A stretch of DNA of 64,000 nucleotides from NCBI RefSeq assembly GCF_013032005.1, contig NZ_WQBE01000011.1, positions 81,308 through 145,307 of the forward strand, in the 5' to 3' direction. The notes under the pieces were generated by a model. That model searched no databases. It was not told the origin of the DNA and worked only from the letters and a program-made list of their open reading frames with translations. Position numbers and translations under genes: made by a program. This document shows positions 33,566 through 43,401 of the stretch, piece by piece. Positions within the stretch are counted from its first letter, which is position 1; each line of letters opens with the position of its first letter. The stretch comes from Ruegeria atlantica (GTDB lineage: Bacteria; Pseudomonadota; Alphaproteobacteria; Rhodobacterales; Rhodobacteraceae).

Positions 33566-35749
33566 TCAGTTGCCGAATATATTGTTCAGCAGATTATTGA
33601 TGGCATTTTCAAACCCACCCTGCCTGCGGCGTTGTCGCTGCGGCTGTGCCACCTGTTTAGGTGGATCCGGGGCCAGCATCGGCAGCGGTGTGGGTGTCAT
33701 ACCTTCGGTCACGCGCAGCATGGTTTCTTTCCAGATCTCTGCGGGCAGCCCACCCCCGGTAACTCCGGACAGGGGTGTGTTGTCGTCATAACCCATCCAG
33801 ACACCGGCCACGTAATCCGCTGTAAATCCGATAAACCACGCATCCCGCGCCGCCTGCGTCGTGCCTGTCTTACCGGCCACCTGCCAGCCCGGCAGTTGCG
33901 CCCGTGCGCCGGTCCCCTCGGACACCACACGCTGCATCATCCAGGTCAGCTGCTTGGCGGCCTTGTCGTTGATCACCCGCTCACCAATGCCCGAACTGGT
34001 CACCATCACCGGCGTATCATCCTCCAGCAACTTCAACTCTGACAGGCCATAGGGTTCCACGGCCGAGCCGCCATTGAGGATACCGGCATAGGCACCGGTC
34101 ATCTCGATCAGCGTGCTTTCCGACGCGCCCAGCGCCAAGGCCGGCCCCTGCGCCAGATCGCTGTCGATACCGAACTCACTGGCGACCGTGCGGACATTAT
34201 CCAGACCGGCAACTTCGGCCACTTTCACTGCCGGGATGTTAAGTGAATTCTTCAGTGCATCTGCCAGCGTGACCCGACCATAGAACTTGTGGGTATAGTT
34301 CTTGGGACACCACTGACCGGACCCTGGAATGTTGACGCAATAGGGCTCATCCACAACCGTATCCAGCGGTGAATAGCCCAGCTCCAAAGCAGTGGCATAG
34401 ACAAACGGCTTGAAGGACGACCCGGTCTGGCGCAATGCCTGCGTGGCGCGGTTGAACGCACCCGAGACCCGCGTCTGGCGCCCGCCGACCATGGCGCGTA
34501 CGGCGCCGTCTGCCGACATCACCACAATTGCGGCCTGCGCCTTGGACCCTTCGCGGACCTTCTCCTGAAAGATGTATTTCAGCGCTTCTTCTGCCGATTT
34601 CTGCAAGCGCTGGTCCAGGGTCGTCTTGATCACCACATCATCCGTGGTATCTGCCCCAAAGTAACTGGGCAGCTCGGTAATGACCCAATCGGCGAAATAC
34701 CCGCCGGCCCGTGCTGCTGCGGCCTCGGACAGTTGTGCGGGGTTGCTGCGGGCACTGCTGGCCTGCGCGGTTGTCAGATAGCCCTGCGCCTCCATCAGCC
34801 CCAGCACCAGACGCCCCCGATCCTGCGAGCGTTGCAGGTTGTTCGTGGGCGCATAACGCGTGGGGGCCACCAGCAGACCGGCCAGCATCGCCGCCTGCGC
34901 CGGGTTCACCTCGGCTGCAGAGATACCGAAATAGCGCTGGCTTGCGGCCTCGAACCCGCGGGCACCGGCACCAAGGAACGCGCGGTTGAGATAGATGGTC
35001 AGAATCTCATCCTTGGAATACTTGACCTCCATCGCAATCGCATAGACCGCTTCCTTGGCCTTGCGCCACAGCGACCCCTGACGGCAATCGGATTCATACG
35101 CAGCCTCGGACTCCCATTCGCTGGGCACATACGGCACGCCCAAGCAGAGCAGCTTGGCGGTCTGCTGCGTGATGGTTGATCCGCCATGGCCTGACAGCGG
35201 CCCGCGCCCCTCGCTCAGGTTGATGCGCACAGCACTGGCCACACCTCGGGGGCTGACGCCGAAATGGCGATAAAACCGCTTATCCTCGGTGGCGACGACA
35301 GCGTTTTTGAGGTGCGGTGAAACAGTGCCCGCCGTGATCACCCCGCCGAACTGATCCCCGCGCCAGGCAAAGACCTTGCCGTTGCGGTCCAACAGCGTGA
35401 CCGACCCCCGCGCCCGACCGTCCAGCAGTTCATTCACATCTGGCAGCGTGGTGTAGACAACTCCAACAGCCAGCGCCAACAGCATCGCAACCACCGCGCC
35501 GACGCGCCAGGTTATGCCCCAGATCAACCGCCAGACCCACCGGAAGAAACGGCGGAAAATTCCCCCACCACCGCCACCGGATTTCCGGCGCGCTTTCTTA
35601 CGCGTGGTCTTGCGCGTCGTCGTTTTGCGCGCGGCCGCCTTCTTGCCCGCGGGTTTCGCGGTGCGTTTGGTCGCCGCGGGCTTGCGCCCTTTCGACGGGT
35701 ACCTTTTATCCGCGACAAGCGGTGCCTTTCGGCGCCTGGACTCAGTCAT
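33566..35749 (-). CDS. Class A penicillin-binding protein (PBP1A-type)
   Basis: A 727-residue bifunctional peptidoglycan synthase. It has a strongly basic cytoplasmic tail (about 55 residues with repeats of KKAA/RKTT type, ending KSGGGGGGIFRRFFRWVWRL), one membrane helix, a glycosyltransferase-51 domain (VATEDKRFYRHFGVSPRGVA; GGSTITQQTAKLL) and a transpeptidase with SSFKPFVYATALE (SxxK), SLNIPAVKVAEV (SxN) and GKTGTTQAARDAWFIGF (KTG). A short Gln/Arg-rich C-terminal tail follows. It builds and cross-links cell wall. Start at 35749 (MTESRRRKAP). Confidence 0.93.
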   Translation of the reverse strand: MTESRRRKAPLVADKRYPSKGRKPAATKRTAKPAGKKAAARKTTTRKTTRKKARRKSGGGGGGIFRRFFRWVWRLIWGITWRVGAVVAMLLALAVGVVYTTLPDVNELLDGRARGSVTLLDRNGKVFAWRGDQFGGVITAGTVSPHLKNAVVATEDKRFYRHFGVSPRGVASAVRINLSEGRGPLSGHGGSTITQQTAKLLCLGVPYVPSEWESEAAYESDCRQGSLWRKAKEAVYAIAMEVKYSKDEILTIYLNRAFLGAGARGFEAASQRYFGISAAEVNPAQAAMLAGLLVAPTRYAPTNNLQRSQDRGRLVLGLMEAQGYLTTAQASSARSNPAQLSEAAAARAGGYFADWVITELPSYFGADTTDDVVIKTTLDQRLQKSAEEALKYIFQEKVREGSKAQAAIVVMSADGAVRAMVGGRQTRVSGAFNRATQALRQTGSSFKPFVYATALELGYSPLDTVVDEPYCVNIPGSGQWCPKNYTHKFYGRVTLADALKNSLNIPAVKVAEVAGLDNVRTVASEFGIDSDLAQGPALALGASESTLIEMTGAYAGILNGGSAVEPYGLSELKLLEDDTPVMVTSSGIGERVINDKAAKQLTWMMQRVVSEGTGARAQLPGWQVAGKTGTTQAARDAWFIGFTADYVAGVWMGYDDNTPLSGVTGGGLPAEIWKETMLRVTEGMTPTPLPMLAPDPPKQVAQPQRQRRRQGGFENAINNLLNNIFGN

Positions 35750-35873
35750 GCTCAAACTCTGCCCGGTTATCGTTTTGAGGCACAATACAATGCCACGCCG
35801 GTGAAGTAGAGGTCTGAAATTCCGGCAATCACCCTCTATAGCGTGCCTATTTATTGCTCAATTGTCACTTTTT

Positions 35874-35890
35874 GTGCAAAAATTGTGCAC
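35874..35890. promoter_or_regulatory. Inverted repeat upstream of glnK
   Basis: GTGCA (35874-35878) and TGCAC (35886-35890) form a perfect 5+5 repeat with a 7-base AT-rich centre, about 110 bases before glnK. A nitrogen regulator such as NtrC would be expected here, but the halves point opposite to the NtrC consensus, and no good sigma-54 site was seen. Confidence 0.25.
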
Positions 35891-35999
35891 TTCCCCACGC
35901 ATTCACCCGGCGTCGTCCCTCCTTACCCGTTCCTTACTGCGGTCAGGCACGCTCTTTTTTCTGCAGGTGCAAACAGACCGGACCGCAGAGGGGACCAAC

Positions 36000-36338
36000 G
36001 TGAAACTGATTATTGCGACAATCAAGCCGTTCAAGCTTGAAGAGGTGCGCGAGGCACTGACCGACGCAGGCCTGCAAGGCATGATGGTGACCGAGATCAA
36101 GGGCTTTGGCTCTCAATCTGGTCACACAGAAATCTATCGCGGCGCTGAATACGCAGTGAATTTCGTGCCCAAAATCAAGTTGGAGATTGTGGTGCCTGCC
36201 ACGATGGCCGACCAGATCGTCGAAACCATCACCAAAACCGCCCGAACCGGCAAGATCGGCGACGGCAAGATTTTCGTCCTCGATGTTGAGCAGGCCCTGC
36301 GCGTGCGGACCGGGGAAATGAACGAAGAGGCGCTTTAA
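36000..36338 (+). CDS. glnK: Nitrogen regulatory protein P-II (GlnK)
   Basis: A 112-residue PII trimer subunit that reports nitrogen and 2-oxoglutarate status and gates the ammonium channel. It starts at GTG 36000 with GAGGGG upstream: MKLIIATIKPFKLEEVREAL. The T-loop is FGSQSGHTEIYRGAEYAVNF with the uridylylation Tyr. The B-loop TGKIGDGKIFVLDVEQALRV and the C-terminal MNEEAL are standard. It is followed by amtB after 33 bases, the classic pair. Confidence 0.95.
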   Translation: MKLIIATIKPFKLEEVREALTDAGLQGMMVTEIKGFGSQSGHTEIYRGAEYAVNFVPKIKLEIVVPATMADQIVETITKTARTGKIGDGKIFVLDVEQALRVRTGEMNEEAL

Positions 36339-36371
36339 GTGCCCTCCATTCCAAAAATTCGAGGACTGACT

Positions 36372-37700
<1,329 letters not shown>

Positions 37701-37721
37701 GAGTCAACCACTCTCAAACAA

Positions 37722-37755
37722 AAAACCCGGGCGTTCGCGTCCGGGTTTTCATTTT
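37722..37755 (+). terminator. Terminator after amtB
   Basis: AAAACCCGG (37722-37730) pairs with CCGGGTTTT (37741-37749), followed by CATTTTTT. A clear rho-independent terminator, with an A-run on the other side that may also serve the convergent aminotransferase gene. Confidence 0.88.
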
Positions 37756-37771
37756 TTAAAACTGCGGGATT

Positions 37772-38956
37772 TCAAACCCCGACGTCGACAATCGCCTTGG
37801 CCAGAATTGGCACGGTGGTCGCGTTCAGGCCGGCGATGTTCAGGCGGCTGTCGCCGACCATGTAGATACCGTGATCGTCGCGCAGTTTCTCGACCAGTTC
37901 CGGAGCCGCACCCAGGCGCGAGAACATGCCGCGGTGCTGAGCAATGAAACCAAAGCGGTCCGAGCCGCTGAGCCGTTGCAATTCATCCGACAGTTGCTGA
38001 CGCAGGCCCAGCATGGACAGGCGCACATCTTCGAGCTCGGCAGCCCAATCGGCGCGCAGGGCATCGTCATTCAAGATGGTGGTCACCACGCGTGCACCGT
38101 GATCGGGCGGGAAGGAATAGTTCTGGCGGTTCAGGAAGGCCAGCGTAGCCTGGTTCAAGGCTGTCTGCGCCGCATCATCACTGATCGCCATCAACAGGCC
38201 GGTACGTTCGCGGTAGATGCCGAAATTCTTCGAGCACGACGCCGCGATCAGGCAGCGCTTGACCGACGAGGCCACCAGACGGACCGCCTGCGCGTCCGCC
38301 TCCAGACCGTCGCCAAAGCCCTGATAGGCAATGTCGATCATCGCAACCAGACCACGTTCGTTGATCAGGTTCACGACCTCTTGCCACTGCACAATGTTCA
38401 GGTTGGCGCCGGTCGGGTTGTGGCAGCAGCCGTGCAACAGCACCACGTCACCCGCCTTGGCCGTCTTGAGATCCTCGATCATGCCATCGAAATCGACGCC
38501 ACGGGTATCGCCATCGAAATAGCGATAGGGGACCATCTCCATTCCCAGATAGTTCAGAATCGACAAGTGGTTCGGCCATGTCGGGTTCGACACGAAAACG
38601 CGCGCCGATGGGTTGGCCATGCGGATCAATTCGAACGCCTGACGGCAGGCTCCGGTGCCGCCCGGGGTGGCCACGGCAGCGATGTTACCGCGTGGCACAG
38701 ACGTGCCCAGGATCAAGCCGATCATCGCATCCGCATAAGCCGGGTCACCGGCCAGACCGGTATAGGCTTTGCTTTCCTGCTCTTCCAGAATGCGCTTTTC
38801 GGCGGCCTTCACCGCGTGCATCACCGGGGTCACGCCTTCGGCATTCTTGTAGACGCCGACGCCCAAGTCGATCTTCTGATCGCGCGGGTCTTCGCGGTAC
38901 ATCTGCACCAGTGCCAGAATTTTGTCAGCAGGCTGCGGTTTGAGGTTCTCGAACAT
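37772..38956 (-). CDS. Aromatic amino acid / aspartate aminotransferase (TyrB-type)
   Basis: A 394-residue PLP enzyme of class I, starting MFENLKPQPADKILALVQMY, the typical AspC/TyrB opening. Motifs: GVGVYKNAEGVTPVMHAVKA, LLHGCCHNPTGANLN, and the PLP Lys in AASCSKNFGIYRERTGLLM. The C-terminal Arg that binds the carboxylate is in MVGDSRLNIAGL. It transfers amino groups between aromatic or acidic amino acids and 2-oxoglutarate; exact substrate not resolved. Its ATG shares one base with the sseA stop. Confidence 0.9.
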   Translation of the reverse strand: MFENLKPQPADKILALVQMYREDPRDQKIDLGVGVYKNAEGVTPVMHAVKAAEKRILEEQESKAYTGLAGDPAYADAMIGLILGTSVPRGNIAAVATPGGTGACRQAFELIRMANPSARVFVSNPTWPNHLSILNYLGMEMVPYRYFDGDTRGVDFDGMIEDLKTAKAGDVVLLHGCCHNPTGANLNIVQWQEVVNLINERGLVAMIDIAYQGFGDGLEADAQAVRLVASSVKRCLIAASCSKNFGIYRERTGLLMAISDDAAQTALNQATLAFLNRQNYSFPPDHGARVVTTILNDDALRADWAAELEDVRLSMLGLRQQLSDELQRLSGSDRFGFIAQHRGMFSRLGAAPELVEKLRDDHGIYMVGDSRLNIAGLNATTVPILAKAIVDVGV

Positions 38957-39810
38957 CAGTTCTCTCCGGTTGCGACGGGCAGGGTCGGGAAGGCACCCCA
39001 TTCAGCCCAGGAGCCGTCATAAAGCGAATGATCTTTCTTGCCCAAGCGTTCCAACGCCAGGCTGAGGATGGCGGCGGTCACGCCCGACCCGCAGGATGTG
39101 ATCGCGGGCTTTGACAGGTCCACACCTGCGGCTTCGAACACAGCGCGGCAATCGTCGGGCGATTTCATCGTACCATTCTTGTTCAACAACAGGTCAAAAG
39201 GCACGTTGCGCGACCCCGGAATATGCCCCGACCGCAGGCCCTCGCGCGGCTCAGCCGCAGTTCCGGCAAAACGGGCGGCGGACCGGGCATCGATAATCTC
39301 ATGATCGGCGAGTTTGGCTGCGGCCGATACCTGCGTCACATCCCGTACCAAATGGTTTTGCACTCGTACGGTCATATGGCGATCCCGAATGATCGGCGGC
39401 AGGTCTTCAATTTCGCGACCCTCAGCCTGCCATTTCGGCAAGCCGCCGTCCAAAACGGCGACGTTTTCCTGACCCATCAGCCGAAACAGCCACCAGACCC
39501 GCGCCGCAGACATCAGCCCGGCACCGTCATAGACCACGACCTGATGTCCATCCCCCACACCCATCGCCCGCAAGCGCGACATGAATTTTTCGACCGGTGG
39601 TGCCATATGCGGCAAGTCCGAACGCTGATCGGAAATATCATCGATATCGAAGAACCGCGCGCCGGGAATATGGGCGGCATCATATTCCGCCTTAGCATCC
39701 CGCCCCTGTTGCGGCAGATACCACGACCCGTCCAGAATCCGTAAATCAGGATCCTTGATATGGGCGGCAAGCCATTCGGTGGAAACGAGTGTTTTCGGAT
39801 CGTCCAGCAT
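38956..39810 (-). CDS. sseA: 3-mercaptopyruvate sulfurtransferase SseA
   Basis: A 284-residue tandem rhodanese protein. The catalytic loop is ITSCGSGVTAAILSLA; the CGSGVTA form is that of mercaptopyruvate sulfurtransferase rather than thiosulfate sulfurtransferase. N-terminal rhodanese: LRILDGSWYLPQQGRDAKAE, GARFFDIDDISDQ. It is translationally coupled to the aminotransferase, which could supply mercaptopyruvate from cysteine; this link is inference. Confidence 0.9.
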   Translation of the reverse strand: MLDDPKTLVSTEWLAAHIKDPDLRILDGSWYLPQQGRDAKAEYDAAHIPGARFFDIDDISDQRSDLPHMAPPVEKFMSRLRAMGVGDGHQVVVYDGAGLMSAARVWWLFRLMGQENVAVLDGGLPKWQAEGREIEDLPPIIRDRHMTVRVQNHLVRDVTQVSAAAKLADHEIIDARSAARFAGTAAEPREGLRSGHIPGSRNVPFDLLLNKNGTMKSPDDCRAVFEAAGVDLSKPAITSCGSGVTAAILSLALERLGKKDHSLYDGSWAEWGAFPTLPVATGEN

Positions 39811-39890
39811 CAAAGCCTCCCCTAAGCGAGCTTGAGTTTTCCCTATACGCGCACGCATTCGGGTTCAAGACTGGATGGGGCCTAGCCCGC

Positions 39891-40160
39891 CTAACGCGCG
39901 CGTCTGAGACGGAAAAACTGAACGATCCCGATCATACTGATCAGAATCCAGAAGGATTCGATCAACATCGACGCCAGATTGAAATTCTGAAGCAGCGAAT
40001 AGACGATCAGGATCGACCCGGCGAGGTTCAACACCGGGAATGCTAAATCGTCCGAATTCATCATCCGCATCTGAGTGGCGAAATACGCAGCCACCACGAC
40101 CAAAGCACCGATTGAGCCAATCGCGTCCGCCAGTGTTAGAGTTTCCAGAAAAGCGCCCAT
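39891..40160 (-). CDS. CBU_0592-type small membrane protein
   Basis: An 89-residue protein with three membrane helices, beginning MGAFLETLTLADAIGSIGAL, with VVVAAYFATQMRMMNSDDLA, FPVLNLAGSILIVYSLLQNF and ESFWILISMIGIVQFFRLRR. This is the CBU_0592 pattern, widespread in Alphaproteobacteria, function unknown. It stands alone between sseA and the XRE-cupin regulator. Confidence 0.75.
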   Translation of the reverse strand: MGAFLETLTLADAIGSIGALVVVAAYFATQMRMMNSDDLAFPVLNLAGSILIVYSLLQNFNLASMLIESFWILISMIGIVQFFRLRRAR

Positions 40161-40189
40161 AACTTGCCTTTTACTATGTGGGGTCAGGT

Positions 40190-40753
40190 TCAGCCGATCG
40201 CGGGCGGCGCATCCAATTGTGCATAATGGTGCATGTTCAAAAAAACAGCCCCTTGATCACCGGCGCGATAGCCATGTGGCAGGTCCGCCGCAAATCGCAG
40301 GCCCTGTCCCGCCTCAAGCGCCACCCACTTCCCATCACGCAAAATCTCAAGCGCGCCGTTCAGGACAAAGACCTCTTCCGTCACGCCAGTCGCGTGGGCG
40401 GCGGATTCGTGGCTTTGGTTCGGCGCAAGTTCCACATGAAATGTCTCGGCCCGTAAGGCGGGGTCAAAGGGAAAGACGATCTTAACTTCGATGCTGCCTG
40501 GAAAGGTCACCGTGCGAAACACGTCAGGCGTTGTCGTATCGCGCAGTGCCGCCGTGCCGATCAATGCACTGAGGGGCAGTTGAAACCCTTTGGCAATCTT
40601 CCACAGCGTCGCGATGGTCGGGCTGGATTCGCCACGCTCGATCTGGCCCAGCATGGCTTTGCTAACGCCGGTCATCTCAGCCACCTTCGACAGGCTCAGC
40701 CCCGAGGCCGCCCGCACATCCCGCAGTTTCAGTGTAATATCATCCGGTGCCAT
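40190..40753 (-). CDS. XRE-family regulator with C-terminal cupin
   Basis: A 187-residue regulator. N-terminal helix-turn-helix: LRDVRAASGLSLSKVAEMTG then VSKAMLGQIERGESSPTIAT. The C-terminal cupin (about residues 105-180) shows ESAAHATGVTEEVFVLNGAL and EAGQGLRFAADLPHGYRAG. It should sense a small ligand in the cupin pocket. The ATG at 40753 is used; a longer open frame upstream would run through the operators. It is divergent from ilvD and likely represses itself and ilvD. Confidence 0.88.
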   Translation of the reverse strand: MAPDDITLKLRDVRAASGLSLSKVAEMTGVSKAMLGQIERGESSPTIATLWKIAKGFQLPLSALIGTAALRDTTTPDVFRTVTFPGSIEVKIVFPFDPALRAETFHVELAPNQSHESAAHATGVTEEVFVLNGALEILRDGKWVALEAGQGLRFAADLPHGYRAGDQGAVFLNMHHYAQLDAPPAIG

Positions 40754-40776
40754 CTGATTGTCTTTCGAATCCTCTT

Positions 40777-40817
40777 GTGCGTTATAGCGCACATGTGGTA
40801 CGTGCGCTATAACGCAC
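40777..40817. promoter_or_regulatory. Paired operators between the XRE-cupin gene and ilvD
   Basis: GTGCGTTATAGCGCAC (40777-40792) and GTGCGCTATAACGCAC (40802-40817) are exact reverse complements, separated by nine bases (ATGTGGTAC). Each copy is also nearly palindromic by itself (GTGCG...CGCAC). Centres are 25 bases apart, about two and a half helical turns. The site sits 23 bases from the regulator start and 42 from ilvD. Confidence 0.8.
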
Positions 40818-40859
40818 ACATCCCGCATATCGCAACCGGGGCAAAAGGGAAACAGCATC

Positions 40860-42692
40860 ATGCCAATGTACCGATCCAGAACCTCCACCCATGGCCGCAA
40901 TATGGCCGGTGCCCGCGGCCTGTGGCGCGCAACCGGTATGCAGGATGACGATTTCGGCAAACCGATCATCGCCATCGTCAACTCGTTCACCCAGTTCGTT
41001 CCCGGCCACGTTCACCTGAAGGACTTGGGCCAGATGGTCGCGCGTGAGGTTGAGGCAGCAGGCGGCGTCGCCAAGGAGTTCAACACCATTGCGGTGGATG
41101 ACGGCATCGCCATGGGCCATGACGGGATGCTGTATTCGCTGCCCTCGCGTGAGGTGATCGCGGATTCGGTGGAATATATGGTCAACGCCCACTGCGCCGA
41201 TGCGATGGTCTGCATCTCGAACTGTGACAAGATCACCCCTGGCATGCTGATGGCCGCTATGCGCCTGAACATCCCGGCCATCTTCGTCTCGGGCGGTCCG
41301 ATGGAAGCGGGCAAGATCGACATCGCAGATCTGGACGTCAAAAAGATTGACCTTGTCGACGCGATGGTTGCCGCCGCTGATGACAAATACACCGACGAAC
41401 AGGTGCAACATATCGAAGAAAATGCCTGCCCGACCTGCGGGTCATGCTCGGGCATGTTCACCGCCAACTCGATGAACTGCCTGGCCGAAGCGCTGGGTCT
41501 GGCGCTGCCGGGCAATGGCTCGACCCTGGCCACCCACGCTGATCGAAAAGATCTGTTCCTTGAAGCCGGTCGCCGCATCGTCGAGATCACAAAACGCCAT
41601 TATGATCTGAACGAAAAAGGCTTCCTGCCGCGCGAAATCGCAACCTTTGAGGCGTTTGAAAACGCCATGAGCCTCGACATTGCCATGGGCGGATCGACCA
41701 ACACGGTACTTCACCTGCTGGCCATCGCGCATGAAGGCGAGGTGCATTTCACCATGTCCGACATGGACCGCCTTAGCCGCAAAGTCCCCTGCCTGTGCAA
41801 GGTGGCACCAAACACTGAAAACGTACACATGGAAGACGTTCACCGAGCCGGGGGTATCTTCTCGATCCTGGGCGAGCTTGGCCGAGCGGGGCTGCTGCAC
41901 GAAGATTGCGCCACCGTGCATTCCGCCACGATGGGTGAGGCAATCGCGAATTGGGACATCAAGGTCGCCAACAACCCCAAGGCGCAAGAGCTGTTCAAGG
42001 CCGCCCCGGGGGGTGTGCGCACCACCCAAGCCTTCAGCCAATCGAACCGGTACAAGGAACTGGATATCGACCGCGAAGGCGGTGTAATCCGGTCGAAAGA
42101 GCATGCCTTCAGCCAAGATGGCGGTCTGGCGGTTTTGTTTGGCAACATCGCTCGGGACGGCTGTATCGTGAAAACTGCAGGCGTTGATCCCGCCAGCCTG
42201 ACCTTCACCGGATCGGCCTATGTCTGCGAAAGTCAGGATCAGGCGGTCAATGACATTCTGACCGGCAAAGTCGAAGCGGGCGACGTCGTGGTGATCCGCT
42301 ATGAAGGCCCGCGCGGCGGTCCGGGGATGCAGGAAATGCTGTATCCGACCTCGTATCTGAAATCCAAAGGTCTGGGCAAAGCCTGCGCCCTGCTGACTGA
42401 TGGTCGGTTCTCGGGCGGTACATCGGGCCTTTCGATTGGCCACGTCTCACCCGAAGCCGCCGAGGGCGGTGAGATCGGACTGGTGCGCCCGGGCGACAAG
42501 ATCGAGATCGACATCCCCAACCGCAGCATCCATCTGGCCGTGTCTGACGAGGAACTTTCAGCACGGCGCGAAGAGCAGGACGAAAAGGGCTGGGTGCCAG
42601 CCGAGCCGCGCAAGCGTAAGGTGTCGACCGCACTGAAGGCCTATGCCAAGCTGACAACCAGCGCGGCGAAAGGAGCCGTGCGTCAGGTCTGA
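40860..42692 (+). CDS. ilvD: Dihydroxy-acid dehydratase IlvD
   Basis: A 610-residue Fe-S dehydratase of branched-chain amino acid synthesis, E. coli type (616 residues). Cluster ligands are the Cys in [12 protein letters not shown] and [18 protein letters not shown]; the carbamylated-Lys region and [12 protein letters not shown] are present, and the C-terminus has the typical [20 protein letters not shown]. It begins [20 protein letters not shown]. It is the only ilv gene here and is not linked to the leu genes; the divergent regulator probably controls it. Confidence 0.95.
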   Translation: MPMYRSRTSTHGRNMAGARGLWRATGMQDDDFGKPIIAIVNSFTQFVPGHVHLKDLGQMVAREVEAAGGVAKEFNTIAVDDGIAMGHDGMLYSLPSREVIADSVEYMVNAHCADAMVCISNCDKITPGMLMAAMRLNIPAIFVSGGPMEAGKIDIADLDVKKIDLVDAMVAAADDKYTDEQVQHIEENACPTCGSCSGMFTANSMNCLAEALGLALPGNGSTLATHADRKDLFLEAGRRIVEITKRHYDLNEKGFLPREIATFEAFENAMSLDIAMGGSTNTVLHLLAIAHEGEVHFTMSDMDRLSRKVPCLCKVAPNTENVHMEDVHRAGGIFSILGELGRAGLLHEDCATVHSATMGEAIANWDIKVANNPKAQELFKAAPGGVRTTQAFSQSNRYKELDIDREGGVIRSKEHAFSQDGGLAVLFGNIARDGCIVKTAGVDPASLTFTGSAYVCESQDQAVNDILTGKVEAGDVVVIRYEGPRGGPGMQEMLYPTSYLKSKGLGKACALLTDGRFSGGTSGLSIGHVSPEAAEGGEIGLVRPGDKIEIDIPNRSIHLAVSDEELSARREEQDEKGWVPAEPRKRKVSTALKAYAKLTTSAAKGAVRQV

Positions 42693-42716
42693 ACCGGGTT
42701 GCGGTAGGTAGAATAT

Positions 42717-42753
42717 AGGCCTCGCTGTATTGCACAGCGGGGCCTTTTCATTT
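42717..42753 (+). terminator. Terminator after ilvD
   Basis: AGGCCTCGCTGT (42717-42728) pairs with ACAGCGGGGCCT (42734-42745), a 12-base stem with one G-U pair and a five-base loop, followed by TTTCATTTTT. Confidence 0.9.
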
Positions 42754-42784
42754 TTGAATGCCAACTTGATCAAAAGGAGCTCTG

Positions 42785-43237
42785 ATGACGATTTGGCGTC
42801 CGTATCAAGGCATTCGGGTCAAGGCGATCGGCTTGCTATGGAGAGGTCCCAGTCTCTTGGTCGCCGACGTTCATGACGACAGTGGCAATCTGAAAGGTGT
42901 CCGTCCGATTGGCGGTACAGTTGAGTTCGGCGAAACTTGGCAGGACGCGCTGAAACGCGAATTTCACGAAGAGCTTGGCGTTGACATTCAGATTTCCGGC
43001 GCGCCTTTGGTTTTGGAGAACATTTATCGCCACGAAGGCCAGCTGGGACACGAGATAATTTTCGCCACAGAAGTGACTCTATCAAATCCATCTGCCCTAC
43101 CAAAACATGCTGTCACCATTGCCGAGGACAACGGACTCATGTGCAGAGCCAGTTGGCGCGACCTCAGTAAACTCGATACGGATAGCGGACCAAATTTGTA
43201 CCCTATCGGTCTGAAACGCGAACTGATCGTTACCTGA
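42785..43237 (+). CDS. NUDIX hydrolase (150 aa)
   Basis: The Nudix box is complete: G-TVEFG-E-TWQDALK-RE-F-HEE-L-G within GGTVEFGETWQDALKREFHE and the following ELG. It hydrolyses nucleoside diphosphates linked to another group; the substrate is not readable. AAAGGAG precedes the ATG. It opens MTIWRPYQGIRVKAIGLLWR. It is a single gene between ilvD and a structured intergenic region. Confidence 0.85.
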   Translation: MTIWRPYQGIRVKAIGLLWRGPSLLVADVHDDSGNLKGVRPIGGTVEFGETWQDALKREFHEELGVDIQISGAPLVLENIYRHEGQLGHEIIFATEVTLSNPSALPKHAVTIAEDNGLMCRASWRDLSKLDTDSGPNLYPIGLKRELIVT

Positions 43238-43272
43238 GTCATCTAAGACAGCCTCCCGCGCCCGACCCGCAC

Positions 43273-43401
43273 CATCGGCTACGCCGATGCTACGTTCGGC
43301 CTTGGGCCCGGCGCCGCGCTGTGCGCAGCGCCGGGCCCAACTAGAGGAGACGTCTCGTCAGAGACATTGACGACAGGCGGAAGTGCCTGCCTTATGGCAG
43401 G
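43273..43401. repeat. Array of strong hairpins (candidate dispersed intergenic repeat)
   Basis: In 130 bases there are three stems: CATCGGC/GCCGATG at 43273-43289; a 39-base near-perfect hairpin at 43302-43340 with 13-base arms (TTGGGCCCGGCGC and its complement) plus inner GCGC pairs; and CCTGCC/GGCAGG at 43386-43401 next to the sulfotransferase stop. GAGACGTCTC lies between. No T-run follows the largest stem. The density suggests a REP-like element. Confidence 0.5.

Noticed and set aside
35841..35858. Sigma-54 promoter for glnK (GTGCC...TTGC)
   Set aside because: The -24 GG is missing; the match is too poor to call.
37871..39022. A 383-codon open frame antisense to the aminotransferase
   Set aside because: Composition and lack of motifs mark it as a shadow of the aminotransferase gene.
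43302..43340. 39-base hairpin as a rho-independent terminator of the NUDIX gene
   Set aside because: No T-run follows on either strand and it is one of several stems, so it is listed as a repeat.
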